A stretch of 8,308 nucleotides of DNA, taken from positions 1 to 8,308 of the forward strand of contig JAFGWD010000326.1 of the NCBI GenBank assembly GCA_016937315.1. The letters are read 5' to 3'. Under the pieces are notes generated by a model. It searched no databases and was not told the origin of the DNA. It worked only from the letters and a program-made list of their open reading frames with translations. The DNA comes from Rhodospirillaceae bacterium (GTDB taxonomy: Bacteria > Pseudomonadota > Alphaproteobacteria > Rhodospirillales > Rhodospirillaceae). A program made the position numbers and the translations under genes. The first letter of the stretch is position 1. Every line of letters begins with the position of its first letter. Positions 7,141 through 8,308 of this stretch are shown piece by piece.

Positions 7141-7157
7141 AGATATGTCGCATATCT
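7141..7157. promoter_or_regulatory. Palindrome AGATATG-TCG-CATATCT before the copper chaperone gene
   Basis: A perfect 7+3+7 inverted repeat four bases after the CCACGG palindrome and about 21 bases before the start codon, just ahead of the ribosome site AGGGGGA (7169-7175). Overlapping a possible -10 region, it could be an operator or, if transcribed, a short 5' UTR hairpin. No T-run follows, so it is not a terminator. The cognate regulator cannot be named from sequence. Confidence 0.4.
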
Positions 7158-7178
7158 CGGCTGTTACCAGGGGGAACG

Positions 7179-7637
7179 ATGAGAGTTCGGCATTTTTGTT
7201 CGATCCTGTTCGTATTCTGCCTATCGTTGCCGGTTTGGATCGGTGTGGCACATGCCGACCCGACCTCAAGCCTAACGGTTTCCCGTGTTTGGGCGCGTGC
7301 TTCCGCAGGCATGGCCCGCGCGGGTGCCGCATTTATGATCATCGATAACTCCGGTCCCGAAACCGATGCCTTAATTGCAGCGTCTGCCCCGGTATCTGCT
7401 GTTGTCGAGTTACACACCCACGTCAATGACGGCGGCATGATGCGAATGCGCCAAGTGGACCGCATTACGGTTCCGGCACAGGGTCGTACCGAGCTGAAAC
7501 CAGGTGGCTTGCACGTGATGTTTATCGGACTAAAGGCACCGTTGGTCGAAGACACGCACTTTGACCTCTCTCTGGTGTTTGAGAAAGCGGGACGTATCGT
7601 GGTACCGGTCACGGTCAAAAGCGTACGGACGCGTTGA
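7179..7637 (+). CDS. Periplasmic PCu(A)C copper chaperone
   Basis: A 152-residue secreted protein of the PCu(A)C (DUF461) family, which binds Cu(I) in the periplasm and passes it to the CuA centre of cytochrome c oxidase, often alongside a Sco protein. A Sec signal peptide covers residues 1-26 (basic start, hydrophobic core, AHA before D27). The copper motif is exact: H79, ten residues, M90, twenty-one residues, H112-V-M114, i.e. H-X10-M-X21-H-X-M. The length is normal for a single-domain member. The ATG at 7179 is well placed behind AGGGGGA (7169-7175). Two palindromes lie just upstream. The gene diverges from pckA and is followed after 37 bases, without a terminator, by chvI, so the two may share a transcript. 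No cytochrome oxidase or Sco gene is visible here, which makes the location unusual. The family call is secure; the target oxidase is inferred. Confidence 0.94.
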   Translation: MRVRHFCSILFVFCLSLPVWIGVAHADPTSSLTVSRVWARASAGMARAGAAFMIIDNSGPETDALIAASAPVSAVVELHTHVNDGGMMRMRQVDRITVPAQGRTELKPGGLHVMFIGLKAPLVEDTHFDLSLVFEKAGRIVVPVTVKSVRTR

Positions 7638-7674
7638 AATCTGTGTCGAGGCGGGATCTGGGAGAATCATCACC

Positions 7675-8308
7675 GTGTCGTATGCAATAACTCTTGTTGA
7701 CGATGACCGTAACATTCTGGCTTCGGTTTCCATGGCTTTGGAAGCCGAAGGCTTTGATGTTGCCATGTACCACGACGGAGCCGAAGGTTTGGCCGGAATC
7801 ACCGCCAAGCCGCCAGATCTGGTGGTTTTGGACATCAAAATGCCGCGTATGGATGGCATGGAAATGCTCCTTGAACTGCGTCGAAACTCCGCCGTTCCGG
7901 TAATTCTTCTGACTTCGAAAGACGAAGAGGTCGACGAGGTCCTGGGCCTGCGTATGGGGGCAGACGACTACATCAAGAAACCCTTCTCGCAACGCCTGTT
8001 GGTGGAGCGCATCCGCAGCCTGTTGCGTCGTGGAGAGATCAATCGCCAACGCAAACTGGCCGGCAGTGACCCCGATGCCATTTCTGGCGAAGCCCTGGTC
8101 CGTGGCGACTTAGCTCTCGATCCGGCCCGTCACATGTGCACCTGGAAAGGGCGTCCGGTTGACCTGACCGTCACCGAATTCCTGATCGTACAGGCCTTGG
8201 CGGTACGCCCCGGCCACGTCAAAAGCCGTGATCAATTGATCGACGTTGCCTATGGGGAGCACATTTATGTCGATGATCGCACCATCGACAGCCACATCAA
8301 GCGGCTGC
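7675..8308 (+). CDS. chvI: ChvI-family response regulator (3' end outside window)
   Basis: OmpR-type DNA-binding response regulator, at least 211 residues, running off the window; roughly 25-30 residues are probably missing. The receiver domain (about 4-118) has the acid pair D9/D10, phospho-acceptor D53 in VVLDIKMPRMDG, T80, and K102 in YIKKPF. The winged-helix domain (about 140 on) shows the ChvI hallmarks CTWKG, LTVTEFL, RPGHVKSR and YVDDRTIDSHIKRL. With the sensor kinase ChvG it controls acid, envelope and host-association responses in alphaproteobacteria, and is linked to pckA in rhizobia. Start chosen: GTG at 7675, giving MSYAITLVDDDRN as in relatives, with GGGAG (7660-7664) ten bases upstream. 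The partner kinase gene chvG would be expected just after the window. Adjacency near pckA supports true orthology rather than a generic OmpR paralogue. Confidence 0.95.
   Translation, partial: MSYAITLVDDDRNILASVSMALEAEGFDVAMYHDGAEGLAGITAKPPDLVVLDIKMPRMDGMEMLLELRRNSAVPVILLTSKDEEVDEVLGLRMGADDYIKKPFSQRLLVERIRSLLRRGEINRQRKLAGSDPDAISGEALVRGDLALDPARHMCTWKGRPVDLTVTEFLIVQALAVRPGHVKSRDQLIDVAYGEHIYVDDRTIDSHIKRL

Noticed and set aside
7100..7142. A CueR/MerR-type copper promoter for the chaperone gene
   Set aside because: An ACCTTC half is present at 7104-7109 but no matching GAAGGT half at the required spacing, and no clear -35 for the TATAAG.
6923..7618. Long 231-codon minus-strand frame opposite the copper chaperone gene
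   Set aside because: Most of it is antisense to a gene with an exact family motif and signal peptide. Only its last 43 codons, which have their own ribosome-site candidate and lie outside that gene, were kept as a tentative small frame.
7615..8049. Minus-strand open frame of 144 codons opposite chvI
   Set aside because: Antisense to the clearly conserved receiver domain; no independent support.
8110..8295. Minus-strand open frame of 61 codons at the window end
   Set aside because: Antisense to the ChvI DNA-binding domain; shadow frame.

Overview
The window looks like a stretch of alphaproteobacterial core chromosome. The best evidence is the pckA/chvI neighbourhood: an ATP-type PEP carboxykinase next to a ChvI-family response regulator is a classic alphaproteobacterial arrangement. 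The proofreading-competent DNA polymerase I and the FixL-like PAS domain fit as well. A Rhodospirillales-like host is my guess; the sequence here cannot fix the genus. Base composition is moderately GC-rich throughout, with no insertion sequence, tRNA, CRISPR array or prophage sign.

Layout. Positions 1-1922 (+) hold the 3' two thirds of polA, entering from outside the window. Twelve bases later comes a six-helix voltage-gated potassium-type channel (1935-2921, +). Thirty bases after that is a membrane diguanylate cyclase (2952-5231, +) with a periplasmic sensor domain present as two tandem copies, then HAMP, coiled coil, FixL-like PAS and GGDEF. These three genes are closely spaced and could be co-transcribed. 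A strong hairpin (5241-5278) closes this block and also serves the convergent gene pckA (minus strand, 5298-6902 or 6926). A compact control region (about 6927-7178) separates pckA from two rightward genes: a secreted PCu(A)C copper chaperone (7179-7637) and chvI (7675 to beyond the window end).

How the genes may work together. ChvI is the response regulator of the ChvG/ChvI acid and envelope-stress system, and in rhizobia it is linked to pckA expression, so the divergent pair makes regulatory sense. The copper chaperone between them is the unusual guest: its family delivers Cu(I) to the CuA site of cytochrome oxidase. The diguanylate cyclase may sense oxygen through haem in its PAS domain as well as a periplasmic signal. 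A shared respiration/central-carbon theme is possible but is inference only.

I do not see a wholly new multi-gene system. The observations most worth following up are the duplicated sensor module and possible haem PAS of the cyclase, the small reading frame whose stop overlaps the first possible pckA start, two adjacent palindromes before the copper chaperone gene, and the insertion of that gene between pckA and chvI.
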